Below, one piece after another: positions 35,801 through 44,400 of a DNA stretch of 64,000 nt. The notes beneath the pieces are model-generated. The model did no database searches, was not told the origin of the DNA, and saw only the letters and a program-made list of their open reading frames with translations. The first letter of the stretch is position 1; every line of letters begins with the position of its first letter. The DNA lies in assembly GCF_001577835.2 (NCBI RefSeq), contig NC_029529.1, positions 11,915,380-11,979,379 of the forward strand. The letters are read 5' to 3'. A program made the position numbers and the translations under genes. Origin of the DNA: Coturnix japonica (taxonomy: Eukaryota > Chordata > Aves > Galliformes > Phasianidae).

Positions 35801-37648
35801 AAGACGACATCATTTGTCCATGTCTGCGTTCACCTTCAGAGCCAGGAGAGGATTTCAGACGCACGCAATAAACTCATCCATGGTGGACAACACACACCAC
35901 AGCTGATTCCTCCTCCTCCTTTACAACCCTTGCGATCACTGTCTGTGCTGAACACCCCCAGGTACCCCCCATCTGTTGGTTTATGAGGTTTAATGCAGCC
36001 CTTTCTGCTCCATCTTCCACCAGCACACATGGGCGGCCTTCACTTAAAAAGAGTCTGATGTCCCAACGTGGACCAAGAATCCTTCAGTCCATGACATGAA
36101 CTGAGATAACTGAGCTCAGGGTTTAGATGGCAATAAGTAAAACAGCACCAGGTGCCAAGAGCTGCCTCCTCACCGTAACAATTCTTAATGCTCACCTACT
36201 GCCCAGCACGCACCTACCACTGCAGTGCACGGAAACAGCGAGGCAATGCCCAGTGTGCATTGAAGCTGCAGAGTTTATTCTCGTCTGCTGAAACAAAGTA
36301 AAACTTGGCTGTTTCCAATCTCGAAATCTTTTTTCCCCTCAAAATTCAATCACTACCTGAGGACTTTTGTAGCCAACATGAACCTGGAGCACAGAGCAGA
36401 TGCAGCGCCAGGTGTTGGCTGGGAAGGGCCGATAATACAATACAATACACACACAATGGCACCAAAACTCACACGGCCAAAATTCCTTCCAGATACTGCA
36501 GAAAGAAGCAGCTCTGATACAAGTCACATTGTCACCCTCAGTGCTGAGGTAGGAGCATATATAGGTGTGTACGTGTGCATGCAGACACACACGTACGTGT
36601 AGATGAGTGTGATGAAACCTTAAAAGAGAAAAACAACAACAACAAACCAACCAACCAACAACCCCCCATCAACCGCATGGAGCTGCCCCCCCAGCTGCCC
36701 TGATCCATAACGCAGCCAGGGCGACCCACAAACCTTTGGGAACAAACAGTTCAAAACGTGCCTCAAAACAGCTCCGTGGTTCAAAGAGTCACAGAAATTG
36801 TTGGGGGAAATCAACACCATTTCCAGGTTTGTTTTACCCCCCCTTTTGTTAAACTGCCACCCATTGAATTCCGTATTATTCCACGCCGGAGCTCAGGGTG
36901 CAGCCACCTGATCACACAGCTTGGTAAAGTCTGATTTCCTAATCAAAACACAGAGATCTCCTAAAACTCCATGGCTGAAATGCAGGGATGGAAGGTCTGC
37001 TCCAATAACAGAATTCTTATTCTCCTCTTCCACACACAACCCCCCCCCTTTAAGCCCCCCCCATCAGCCCCCATTTTTGGGAACAGGAGAGAGGGCAGCG
37101 GAGAAGTTGAAGCCTTGGGACACAAAGAAGATTTCAGCTGCTGTGAGAAACAGGCCCCGCTGCTCCTTCCCCAAACCCAAACAAAAGATGGCATCAGCAG
37201 GAACAGAATGACAACCCCCCATAGACACAGGTGGCCCATCCACACCCCACCCCCCCGTGGGCTCCGGGGCTGCCAAAACACGGTACCAAAACACGGTACC
37301 TTTGCCTTTCACAGCAGCGCTGCTGCCAACTGAGGATGATGCCTGGGAATCCTTCTTCAGCCTCTTGCTCTGAGGTCTGACACTGGACCTGAGAAAATGA
37401 TGCTGGTCCTGGCTGTGGGAGGGCTGGAGGGCAGCCGAGGCCTGGGCTAAGCTGGGGTTGGGCGGGGGGCTGCTGGTAGAGCTGCTGTTGATGATCTTCT
37501 CTTCTTTCTTTGTGCTGCTGCTGCCTGGAGCTGCCTCTCCTCCTCCTCCTGCCCCTTCTTCTTCCAGGGACTCCTCATCTCCTCCTGCTCTCTTGCCCAG
37601 CTTTTTCACCCCTTCCTCCCCGCCGCTCTCGCCCAGTTTCACTGTCAT
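17721..37648 (-). CDS. CRAMP1: CRAMP1, complete, 20 coding exons, 1,324 aa
   Basis: CRAMP1 (Cramped-like, Drosophila cramped homologue) is a nuclear SANT-domain protein linked to Polycomb repression and to control of linker-histone genes. All 20 exons are present and the frame closes exactly (3,975 nt including stop); human is about 1,269 aa. Order: acidic, low-complexity N-terminus (1-150); SANT/Myb-like domain at about residues 158-235, with RRQWESWSTEDKNTFFEGL and VRHFYYRTWHKISKYID; a conserved block through RKKIGG, VRYKGRNLRIKAPMC and NNHAWARVQSLAQNP (240-345); one 421-codon exon (375-795) with ESLTLAEVYLMMGKP and LLKLISTEVNPK; then conserved segments to the C-terminal GGGGGPPIGDLSQ. The ATG at 37648 is the first in-frame one after a good acceptor; codons upstream in the same frame are intronic. 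It runs parallel with JPT2 and head-to-head with IFT140. Confidence 0.96.
17932..18090 (-). mobile_element. CR1 fragment joined to TATA microsatellite
   Basis: An antisense CR1 end (CACAGAATAGC ... GATCACCCTGTCCAACCCCC) runs to about 18,035 and is followed by an AT-rich (TATATACA)n stretch to about 18,090. It lies in the CRAMP1 intron before exon 20. Confidence 0.75.
18643..18970 (-). mobile_element. Old CR1 fragment
   Basis: Antisense CR1-like order (ACAATTGGAAGGGACCTGAA, then a GTGACCTGTTCCATTGTCTG block and CTTTATAGCCTATCTCTGCC), much more diverged than the other copies. It lies in a CRAMP1 intron. Confidence 0.6.
19362..19507 (-). CDS. CRAMP1: CRAMP1 coding exon 19 (residues 1222-1270)
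   Basis: 146 nt encoding SFISPEKGRKMLPTPVG and SLLDGNSRDSFVSRSLADVA, near-identical to human. GTATGT donor. Confidence 0.95.
20147..20311 (-). CDS. CRAMP1: CRAMP1 coding exon 18 (residues 1167-1221)
   Basis: 165 nt encoding EGVSLSPAKLNGSDSSKSLP through DPQWYPNDSTDSSLSSLF. GTAAGT donor. Confidence 0.94.
20574..20808 (-). CDS. CRAMP1: CRAMP1 coding exon 17 (residues 1089-1166)
   Basis: 235 nt encoding GTSVLSLSELSKTPLQNGLS through SDSIIEIAISSGQY. GTAAGT donor. Confidence 0.94.
21175..21640 (+). mobile_element. CR1 LINE fragment
   Basis: Sense-orientation CR1 with AAGTCCTGCACCTGGGCAGG, the AAGGAGTTCCTTCCCCTCAG region and ATGGTTTTAAACTGGAAGAG near its end. An internal part of the consensus is missing. 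It lies in the CRAMP1 intron between exons 17 and 16. Confidence 0.85.
21763..21843 (-). CDS. CRAMP1: CRAMP1 coding exon 16 (residues 1062-1088)
   Basis: 81 nt (27 codons) encoding GSGPGCRVPFISLPTRHEQE and AVPDGFQ. Confidence 0.9.
22375..22550 (-). CDS. CRAMP1: CRAMP1 coding exon 15 (residues 1003-1061)
   Basis: 176 nt encoding AIDLAAKSAGIIPGSPVPVL through GSITTVE. GTCAGA donor; frame closes to phase 0. Confidence 0.92.
22645..22712. repeat. 23-bp tandem repeat, 3 copies
   Basis: Unit CTGAATGTGAATCTCCTATACAT or very close variants, in the CRAMP1 intron about 100 bp upstream of the exon 15 acceptor. Confidence 0.9.
22925..23029 (-). CDS. CRAMP1: CRAMP1 coding exon 14 (residues 968-1002)
   Basis: 105 nt encoding GRGSFRPIQSSLTKAA, VSRPIVPKVLPTQATNHLS. 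GTAAGT donor. Confidence 0.94.
23551..23632 (-). CDS. CRAMP1: CRAMP1 coding exon 13 (residues 941-967)
   Basis: 82 nt encoding RTLLPRPSGNPSQHVCSFS and ILSNSSIT. GTGAGT donor. Confidence 0.93.
24122..24196 (-). CDS. CRAMP1: CRAMP1 coding exon 12 (residues 916-940)
   Basis: 75 nt, 25 whole codons, encoding MQSDFFLPKPRKLRNRHLRK and PLVVQ, identical to my recollection of the human segment. Confidence 0.94.
24771..24952 (-). CDS. CRAMP1: CRAMP1 coding exon 11 (residues 855-915)
   Basis: 182 nt encoding NLPRPLLVAGPSSSG through PSKEAELTFRQHLDTIS. GTAAGT donor. Confidence 0.95.
25086..25460 (+). mobile_element. Mariner-type DNA transposon, 5' half (Galluhop/Mariner1_GG-like)
   Basis: Starts with a terminal inverted repeat, GGGGCTGTTCCAAAAGTAAT followed by GCCTCC. 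It continues into a degraded start of a mariner transposase region around 25,260-25,440 (TGCTGAATGTTTATGGAGCA). It has no matching right terminal repeat here and cannot be mobile. The family name is recalled from chicken repeats. Confidence 0.8.
25992..26169 (-). CDS. CRAMP1: CRAMP1 coding exon 10 (residues 796-854)
   Basis: 178 nt encoding TPEMSSVATSPIKPTQEEQS, then LTPPGKVITISTRSP and a Ser-rich end. GTGAGT donor. Confidence 0.94.
27459..28721 (-). CDS. CRAMP1: CRAMP1 coding exon 9, the large exon (residues 375-795)
   Basis: 1,263 nt, phase 0 at both ends, from RKTLEERQLQDSG to STEVNPKP, with a GTAAGT donor. The centre is Ser/Thr-rich and poorly conserved. Both flanks (MLHLFPGENCTLTPLPGVAR, SLTLAEVYLMMGKPNKLQLE) match mammals closely. 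Confidence 0.96.
29190..29271 (-). CDS. CRAMP1: CRAMP1 coding exon 8 (residues 347-374)
   Basis: 82 nt encoding RMIVELHRKVSSLIEFLKQK and WALHEVRI. The donor (ATT|GTATCC) is weak, but the frame to exon 9 needs exactly this end. Confidence 0.88.
29728..29851 (-). CDS. CRAMP1: CRAMP1 coding exon 7 (residues 306-346)
   Basis: 124 nt encoding GISDEEDQKPVRLPLKVP through AQNPRL. CCTGCAG acceptor and GTAACA donor. Confidence 0.95.
30106..30191 (-). CDS. CRAMP1: CRAMP1 coding exon 6 (residues 277-305)
   Basis: 86 nt encoding ATTVRYKGRNLRIKAPMCR and ALKKLCDPD, with a GTAAGT donor. Confidence 0.95.
30410..30458 (-). CDS. CRAMP1: CRAMP1 coding exon 5 (residues 261-276)
   Basis: A 49-nt exon encoding CMDDKNAAKLNELIQA plus two bases, with a perfect GTAAGT donor. 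Confidence 0.92.
31169..31252 (-). CDS. CRAMP1: CRAMP1 coding exon 4 (residues 233-260)
   Basis: 84 nt with a TTTTTTCAG acceptor and a GTGAGT donor. Encodes VFSQGLKKSSLELYGL and ICYGELRKKIGG. Confidence 0.95.
32723..32876 (-). CDS. CRAMP1: CRAMP1 coding exon 3 (residues 182-232)
   Basis: 154 nt. Encodes HGKDFEAIQNNIALKYKKKG and VRHFYYRTWHKISKYIDF, the rest of the SANT domain. CTTCAG acceptor. Confidence 0.96.
33122..33315 (-). CDS. CRAMP1: CRAMP1 coding exon 2 (residues 117-181)
   Basis: 194 nt, phase 1 to 0. Encodes the Gly/Ser linker and the first helix of the SANT domain (KKVRRQWESWSTEDKNTFF). Confidence 0.96.
33316..37299 (-). other. CRAMP1 intron 1 (between coding exons 1 and 2)
   Basis: About 4 kb with the mariner 3' half, a short palindromic ACGTACGTGT stretch near 36,590 and C-rich runs near 37,040. 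No coding exon is visible. Confidence 0.8.
35165..35407 (+). mobile_element. Mariner-type DNA transposon, 3' half
   Basis: Ends in the inverted-repeat complement ATTAGGAGGCATTACTTTTG followed by GAGCAACC, the mirror of the left end at 25,088. Its first ~65 bp (GCATTTCAGC ... CAGTGGGGCAGCTC) also occur at the right part of the 25-kb copy. Left end missing. A long open frame (192 codons) across it is not a functional transposase. Confidence 0.8.
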
Positions 37649-37649
37649 C
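37300..37649 (-). CDS. CRAMP1: CRAMP1 coding exon 1 (residues 1-116)
   Basis: The start ATG at 37648-37646 lies one base after an acceptor with a long pyrimidine tract (CTCTCCTCCCCGACAG), so a noncoding exon precedes it. Encodes MTVKLGESGGEEGVKKLGKR through SAAVKGK and ends at a GTACCG donor. QDQHHFLRSSVRPQSKR is strongly conserved. Confidence 0.93.
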
Positions 37650-38560
37650 CTGTCGGGGAGGAGAGAAAGAAAGGAGAGAGACATCAAGTCAGGCCGGGGA
37701 GCCCCCCAGAGAGGGGGAGAAACCCCTGGGCTGAGAGGGGAGAAGTTTAGCTGCAGAAATTCCTCTCAACATGGCCGCCGTTGTTTGTTACTAAATCCCC
37801 TTTCGTTTGCTGTCCCGACCCAACAACCTGTGCCGAGGGCGGGAGGGGAGAGCTCCGCGGGAACCCGCTCCGAACCGGCCCCAAAGGCGGCGGGGCTCCC
37901 CCGGCGATGCCCCCGGTCCCCCCCGTTGGGCTCCGGGCCGCCCGCAGAGCACAAACCGCCGAGGCGAACTCGGGCGCTGGAAGCGCTCGGCAGGCGGCGA
38001 GGGAGGCAGCGCCGGGCCCGGCGGAGCGGGGCAGCGCGGTCGGGCCGGCCCCGAGGCTCGGCCCCATCCCAGCCCAACGGCGGCTCCGGGAGCTTTGGGG
38101 GGGGGTCTCCTCGCCCTCCTCACCGTGGGGCCGAGCCGGCCCGGCCCGCCGCGGGGGGGGGCTCCATGCTCCTCGATGCGGCGGCGGCGGCTTCTCCTCC
38201 TCCCTGTGTGTGTGTGTGTGTGTGCGGCTGGGGCTGGGACTGGCCGCGGCGACCAAGATTTCCAGCTCCCCTCCGCCCCCACCCCGCACCTCCCCGGGGC
38301 CGCGCTCCACACGGGGGGCTCCGGGCACGGCCGGTCCCACCGCTCGGCGGGGAGCATCGCCCGGGAGCGGCTCCTGTCAGCAGCACCGGGCCGGGCCCGA
38401 GGCCGCCTCGCCCGCGTCTGCCCGAGCTCCACGGCGGCGGCGGACGGAGCCCCGCATCGCTGCACCCCACCCGGGGGGTCGCACCGCACGGAGCCCCCGC
38501 AGCCTCCACTCGGTACCGCGGCCTCTGGGAGCTGTGCGGCGGCGTCTGCCCGGGGATGGG
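37650..38560 (-). promoter_or_regulatory. CpG island upstream of CRAMP1 coding exon 1
   Basis: Very CpG-rich block that gives several long spurious open frames on both strands (up to about 411 codons). A (GT)n run lies at 38,204-38,223. It may hold an alternative CRAMP1 promoter or 5'UTR exon. I cannot place a start site. Confidence 0.55.
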
Positions 38561-39500
38561 GCTGCGAGGGGCGCCCAGGTGGGAACGAGCATCACAACGT
38601 GCCCAGTGCACTGCGGGCACCCGGAGCACGGCACCGGCCTGGGCACACACGGGGCTAAAGGCGTTTGGCCTCACTGCCTATAAAACCCAATGAGGGCACT
38701 GCGGGCACCTGCACAGCCCGCATGGAAGGCAGGACATCCCGCAACACTGGGATATACACACATTGCAAAGTGCGGCCACAGCCAACTCCAAGCATGGGCC
38801 AAGAGATGCTCACGAAACTCAGAATCCATGGAGCGATGGGGTCAGTGTATGTTGGGCCGACAGCAGAAGTGCTTCAAAGTGCCCCAGGTGCATCCCCTGC
38901 CTGTAACATGGGAGCACACGGACCTGCAGGTCCCGGCACACGCTGCTGTGCCCGCAGTGACGCTCTGCCCTGTGACAGCTCCGGGCCCAGCAGCCCAGCA
39001 GGATGCAGGACAACGTCCTGCTCTTCACAGACGGCGCCATTCGCTGCTGTGAACCACAAACCTAAACCCGTATTAAAACTCCCATACTGCAGCTTCACGT
39101 CAAACCCTGTCAGAGCCCTGTTACCCACACAAAGGCTTCTCCAAACAACCAAACCGCGACGTTTCCAGCTGTTCCGATGACAGAAACCTCGCAGCTCTGT
39201 CAGCCCGTGCTCAGTTCAGCGGGGCTGAACCTGCCCCCACCCGTGGCTCCATGGAGCCAGGTCAGTAGGGTTCCCCCCTTTAGTGTGGGGCAATGCAGCC
39301 ACACCCGCTGCCCCCATCCCGCCGGTCTCCCCCGCTGTATCCCGGCCCGTCTCACCCAGCCCCGCTCTCCCTTTCTCTCTCTCTCTCTCTCTCCCCGGTT
39401 TCACTCCCGTCACGGTTCCCGTCCCGCCCGCTCCCCCCGCACACAGTTACCGTCTCTCAGCCCCAGGGACCCGCGTTCCCCGCCCGTCCCGCACCGTTAC

Positions 39501-39850
39501 CTGCCGCATCAACGCCTCCGATCACCCTCCTCACTCCGTCAGTCCCGGCGGCGGCCGCTCGTTGTCCCCCGGCCGCAGTGTCCCCCCGGCCGCTCCTCGC
39601 AGCCTCCAGCTCGGGTTGGAGGCCGGATCGCCCCGCGACCCCCGCGGCCTCCAGCGGCCCTAACGACGCTGCCGGCGGCGGCAGCGCTTCCCGGCGGGAG
39701 CGGCGCCCTGTCGGCCCCGTGTCCCCCGCAGCCCCGGCCGGAGCCGCAGCCCCGCACCGCCGGGCCGGGCCGGGCCGGGCCGGGCCGCCCCTATGGCCGC
39801 GCTGTGTCCGGGCCGGGCCGTTCCCGGTGCCGCGCTGTGTCCGCCCGGCT
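39501..39850 (-). other. CRAMP1: Candidate noncoding first exon of CRAMP1
   Basis: Bounded at the 3' side by the strong donor at 39500-39499. The 5' boundary is approximate. Would splice to the acceptor at 37650. Inference only. Confidence 0.3.
39757..39787. repeat. Short GGGCC tandem run
   Basis: About six CCGGG-type pentamers in the CpG island (GGGCCGGGCCGGGCCGGGCC). May form strong secondary structure. Confidence 0.85.
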
Positions 39851-40200
39851 CCGCTTCCTCGTCAGTCGCTCCGGGCCGTGGGGGCGGGGCGCACAGCGCG
39901 GGCTCCGCTGGGCGCGCCACGACACGCCCCTTCCCGCGACCCCAAACAAAGCGTCCCATTGGCTGACGGCACGCGGGAACGAGGCGGGGGGCGGGGACTC
40001 GGGCCGGACGCGGACCAATGAGAGCGCGGCGCGGGGCGGGTGACGTCATCTGCACGTACAGGAAGAGGCGGCAGCCGGCGTCCGACAGGGGGCGGGACGA
40101 TCGTCGAGATCTGGCTGTTGATTGGCTAGAAGGGAACCAATGGAGAGCTCTATCATTGGAGCTCTTGGGCACGCTCTCGAATGCCATTGGCTGGCGGGGT

Positions 40201-40795
40201 TGTATTGCTGCCCGATGCCGGGCTGTTCCTGTAATTAACGGCCTTAATGAGCTCGTTCATTAGCGCTGCAATGAAGGACATGAGCTGACTGACAGCCCTG
40301 CGGCCCTTTGCGAAGGTCGGTCGCTTCCAGGACTCCCAGTATCCCGGGCTGCTGGTTGGACCTGCTGATCTTACGGGGCTTTTATTTGATCGCCCCCACC
40401 ATTCCCAGCTGTAGCGCAGAAATGTGCATTAAACAGTGCGGCATCAACGTTCTCCATGTTCGTCAATAACTGTATGGAGCCCCATCGCCTCACACAGAGT
40501 TCAATAACCTATAACTTATATCAGCGTTATGAGCACAGCCGGCCTTAAAGGACCCTCCAAGTGAGGATCTGCACACAGGGCTGGACAATTGGGGTGTTCC
40601 TAACGCAGTGCTTCCCCACCCAGGTCCGAGGATTCACACCAAAGCTGCTGTTCATCTTCTCACCAACAGGGAGCCCTAATGGCACAGCTCTATTCCCAGC
40701 AGCCGCGGTCAGGCCATAAGGGGAAGGGATGGAGTGATGGGATGCACCGTGTGACCGCAACCAGCCTCTGTCTGCACGGCTGGGGACGTGCTGGG
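40201..40795. other. Spacer between CRAMP1 promoter region and minisatellite
   Basis: No exon or mobile element recognised. Confidence 0.5.
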
Positions 40796-40970
40796 CAATG
40801 TCCCGTTATCCCCGTCCATCCCGGTATCAATACACACTGTACAATGTCCCGTTAACCCTGTACATCCCGGTGTCAATACACGCTGTGCAATGTCCCGTTA
40901 ACCCTGTACATCCCGGTGTCAATACACACTGTACAATGCCCCGTTAACCCTGTACACGCTGTGCAGCCCC
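40796..40970. repeat. 46-bp minisatellite, about 4 copies
   Basis: Unit beginning CAATGTCCCGTTAACCCTGT and ending CAATACACACTGTA. Copies start at 40796, 40842, 40888 and 40934, the last incomplete. It lies between the CRAMP1 and IFT140 promoters. Confidence 0.95.
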
Positions 40971-40979
40971 TCACCCCGC

Positions 40980-41259
40980 TCACACCGGCTCAGCTCGGTT
41001 CTCCCCCCCCGCTCCGTCCCGGCCGTTTCCGTCGCTCTTCGGTTTCGCTCCGGGAGTTTCCGCTCTGTGCCCCGCCCCGTTGCCCGGGGTAACGCGGAGC
41101 ATCGAACCGCGGCCGGGCCTTGTCCCCGCAGCGCCGAGCGGCGGGTGGGAGCGCTCCTCGTTCCGCGTTACGGGACCATCGTCCTATTTGTGTCCCCGTT
41201 TTTTCCTCCTTCCCCGTTCAATCCCTCGTGCAAACTCGCAGTCGGTGGCGGCTCCTGCC
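40980..41259 (+). promoter_or_regulatory. IFT140 promoter and 5'UTR
   Basis: GC-rich, TATA-less stretch just before the IFT140 ATG. It holds the X-box noted separately and GC boxes (CCCCGCCCCG). A CGCAG at 41237-41241 could be the acceptor of a 5'UTR exon, in which case the real first exon is upstream near 41,100. Confidence 0.65.
41079..41093 (+). promoter_or_regulatory. RFX X-box in IFT140 promoter
   Basis: GTTGCCCGGGGTAAC: half-sites GTTGCC and GGTAAC as an inverted repeat with a 3-bp spacer, fitting the X-box consensus bound by RFX factors. X-boxes mark promoters of ciliary genes from worm to vertebrate, and this one is 167 bp before the IFT140 start codon. Confidence 0.75.
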
Positions 41260-41406
41260 ATGGCCGTGTACGTGGATCACCGAACGGAGGCTCCGGATTC
41301 AGTCGCGTCCCCTTGTGTTATATCGTGGCACTCCGTTCAGCCCCTCCTGGCAGTCGCTTCTATCAGCACAGCATCGGGAGGCTGCGTGGACATCTACCTG
41401 GAGCAG
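41260..41406 (+). CDS. IFT140: IFT140 coding exon 1 (residues 1-49)
   Basis: ATG at 41260 in a good Kozak context (GCCATGG). Ends VDIYLEQ before GTGAGT. Matches the human start MALYYDHQIEAPD. Confidence 0.95.
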
Positions 41407-44400
41407 GTGAGTTTCATAGCTTTGCTGCTTTGAAACTGAGCTTCTGCATTTCATTCATCTGCAGTTCCAAGTGTTCCTGGTGATGCTCAGCTGCTTGTTA
41501 GGCTTAGCAATAGGATGGCCACATGCTTTGAGTAAAAGTGAAGGTGTATCTTCATCCTTGTGCTGATCCTGCACCTTGCTGCTGTTTGCAGGGAGAACAC
41601 GTTCCTGACGCTCACATCGAGAGGAGCTCCCAGGTCACGTCGCTGTCCTGGCAGCCCTGCAGGCTGATCCTGGCGGCTGGGTGGGACAATGGAGAAGTTG
41701 TTGTACTTAACAAACACGACAAGGAGCTTCACGCTGCGCCGACAAACCACAGCGCCAGGATCACCGTCCTGAACTGGAGCAGCAGCGGATCCCGCCTGGT
41801 GTCTGGGGATGGGGTGAGCAGCTCCAGTGTCAGACCTTGGGTCTGGAATACAACACACACCTCGTGATGGGAAGGGTCATGGATGGATCGCTATGGGATG
41901 GAATAGCTGTAGGAGCCGGGGGGGGATTCATTTCCTTGCTTTAGGTACAAATTGAAAAGGTCAGGGAGGAAACAAATGTAATTGTTTTAACTTTTCTACA
42001 GTTCTTTCAATTTGCCTTTTTTTTTAGCACGGCATCTTGTTTCTATGGAGAATGGATCAGCGAGGTCGAGTGCAAGGCCCTCCCTTGCTGAAACATGAGT
42101 ATGGACAATGTGTGTCACACTGCATCTTCCGACCACCCCCTCCTGGAGAGTAAGTGCTGCGTCCTGCCCGAGTGCAGGCGGATCAGCTCTCACTTGTGCC
42201 ACAGAAAGAAAAACCTTTTCACAGACCATTTCTATTTCACATCTTTCTTAATGATCTCGATGAGGACATCCTGGCCTGTATCAGTGAGCAGGACCAGGGA
42301 AGTCATCCTGCCCTGTACTCAGCATTGATGAGGCCTCACCTCGAGTGCTGTGTTCAGTCTGGGGCATTTCTTTGTTTCACGTATCTCTTTAAAGGGGGGA
42401 AAAAAGGGTGAAGCAATACAAGTGAAAACTGGTACTAAATGAGCTTTATATCTTTTGGGGGTTAGTTGGTTTCCAACCAGCGTATGAAACATCTTTCTTC
42501 TCTCTTTACAATACTATGAAGTATTCATTCCTTTCTTTAGGACGGAATGCACTCAGTTATGTAGGGAGTTGGAAATGAAGTATCTCTTGTTTGCAGAGAC
42601 TTCCTACAGCTGGCAAAAGCTGCTGTGAGCGGTGATGAGAAAGCCTTGGATATGTTTAACTGGAGAAAAGCTGGAACAGAAGCACCTCTGAAAATGGGAC
42701 TCCAGGAAGGACTGTCCTTCTTTATCACCTTGACTGACGGTGAGAGCAAAACCACTTTTCTCAGCTGCTGTAAACTCGCCTATTAGTGGTTCAAAACAGT
42801 CTAATGACAGCATTTCTGCTACATTCCACCCCTTCATAGTGTGAACCAATGACTGAGCAGGTTAAAGGTAAGCCCTTTCCATTATGGTGATCCAGTACAC
42901 CACAACACTTTGTACAGTTTGCCCGTAATGGCGTAGATGGACAAAATATGATACGGCTGATAATTGGGTTGTGGCTGAAATTCATGTTCCTTTGTGGGCC
43001 AGTACTCAATGGTTCTTCTGGAGGCACATGGTTGCTTGGACCAGGGAAGGTTCGACTCACATTTCATCAGTTCCATAATAATCTCTAAACTAATAATCTC
43101 CCCCAAGGTAGAAGTAGGCCACAGGTCTTTGGTACTATTTGCGCCTTCCAAAGCCATTCTATTTTATGGGTACTTCCTGTCAGTAGCAGCTTTGAAAGGG
43201 AGCATCTGTTGGTAGACATCCCCATCTAGAGACGGACTGGGAGTCCTGCAAGTGGGGGCACTGAGGATTTTAAAAGCCATCGTTTGCCCTTTGCATACCT
43301 GCACATGTATGCAGAAAGTGTACTTTTAATTGAGAAATATTTGTGGTGTTTACAACACCACAGAAACAACTTGAGTTGTTTGCATTTGGATTTTCCAGAT
43401 GAGTGACAGCAAAAGCTGCTGTAATTGTCCACAGCCAGAGACAAACTGTGAGGCAGCAGTTGTGGCCCTTTTTCTTTTAGCACTCGAGGACTATTTCATT
43501 GAAGGAACAAGGAGCATATTTGATTTCTGTGGCTACAAGAGCTGTTAACTAAGAGCTGTGTGACTTGTTTATGTGTACTACAGGTTCTGTGCACTACGTG
43601 AATGAGAAAGGAAAGACAAACCACGTATTGTCAGCCGACAACCGTGTACAGAAGCTTCTGTTCATGGAGAAAAAAGATGCGTTAGTTGTGATAACAGAGA
43701 ACCTGCTGCTGTCCTTGCATACAATTACTCTCGAGGGAGATGCCAAGGAGCTCATGAAGGTGTGCATCGAACAACAAAGTAGAGTTGCAATATTTAATCT
43801 CTTTTATTTCCTTCATTCAGAAATGAATCAGCTTTTTTTCTCCTTTAATGCCTCAGTGATCAAATGTGCACATTTAAAGGTGAAATAGAAGTGTGCTACT
43901 GAACTTGGGAAGATGGTTTTCGTCTTGCTCTTGTGTTTTGTTCATTGAGACCCTCCTTAATTTGTCTTATTGAATTAAAAGGTGATGCTCTTAAAATCCA
44001 TCTGTAATTTGGGTGCAATCGAATGTTTGTTAAAACATTTCATGGAGAAATAGTGACATGTTATGTGTCTTCATCCCCATCAGTTGCTCAGTTGCCTATT
44101 TCAGGTCAGCAGGAGCAGCACCCTCCTTGTTGCAATGTGCTCTTTCTCTGTAAGTCTGAAGGATGGCTTTGTTGTCACATTGTGATGATGTGCTCTGCAG
44201 GTCACTCCTTGGTCTCTCTTAGTTATCACACAGTTCAGGGTTTACATTTGAACTCTGGGGTCATGCGAAACAATTTAGATGCTTCAGCATTCAATATGTT
44301 GATTTTACCTTCTGGCATTGACTGTATTCACTTTCGTTAACAGGTGAAGTTGAGTGGGAAGACTGGTAATTCTGCAGACATCATTTTAATAGACCATAGC

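Larger units (their letters stand above)
39280..40200. promoter_or_regulatory. CpG island and CCAAT-rich promoter, likely CRAMP1 distal promoter
   Basis: CpG-dense, with GC boxes, a palindromic CRE (TGACGTCA, 40041-40048) and six CCAAT boxes on either strand (39958, 40015, 40121, 40137, 40155, 40186). A good minus-strand donor, CGGCAG|GTAACG (GT at 39500-39499), suggests a noncoding CRAMP1 exon from 39501 upward. Target gene is inferred from orientation. Confidence 0.6.

Noticed and set aside
37652-37687. Upstream in-frame start for CRAMP1 (MMSLSFLSLLPDR)
   Set aside because: These codons lie upstream of a strong acceptor at 37650 with a long pyrimidine tract, so they are intronic, and the MTVKLG start matches mammalian CRAMP1.
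37458-38693. 411-codon open frame on the plus strand
   Set aside because: It lies in a CpG island, is rich in Pro, Arg, Ala and Gly as expected for random GC-rich sequence, and overlaps CRAMP1 coding exon 1 on the other strand. No known domain is present.
39177-40043. 288-codon plus-strand frame
   Set aside because: CpG-island composition artefact with no recognisable domain, overlapping promoter elements.
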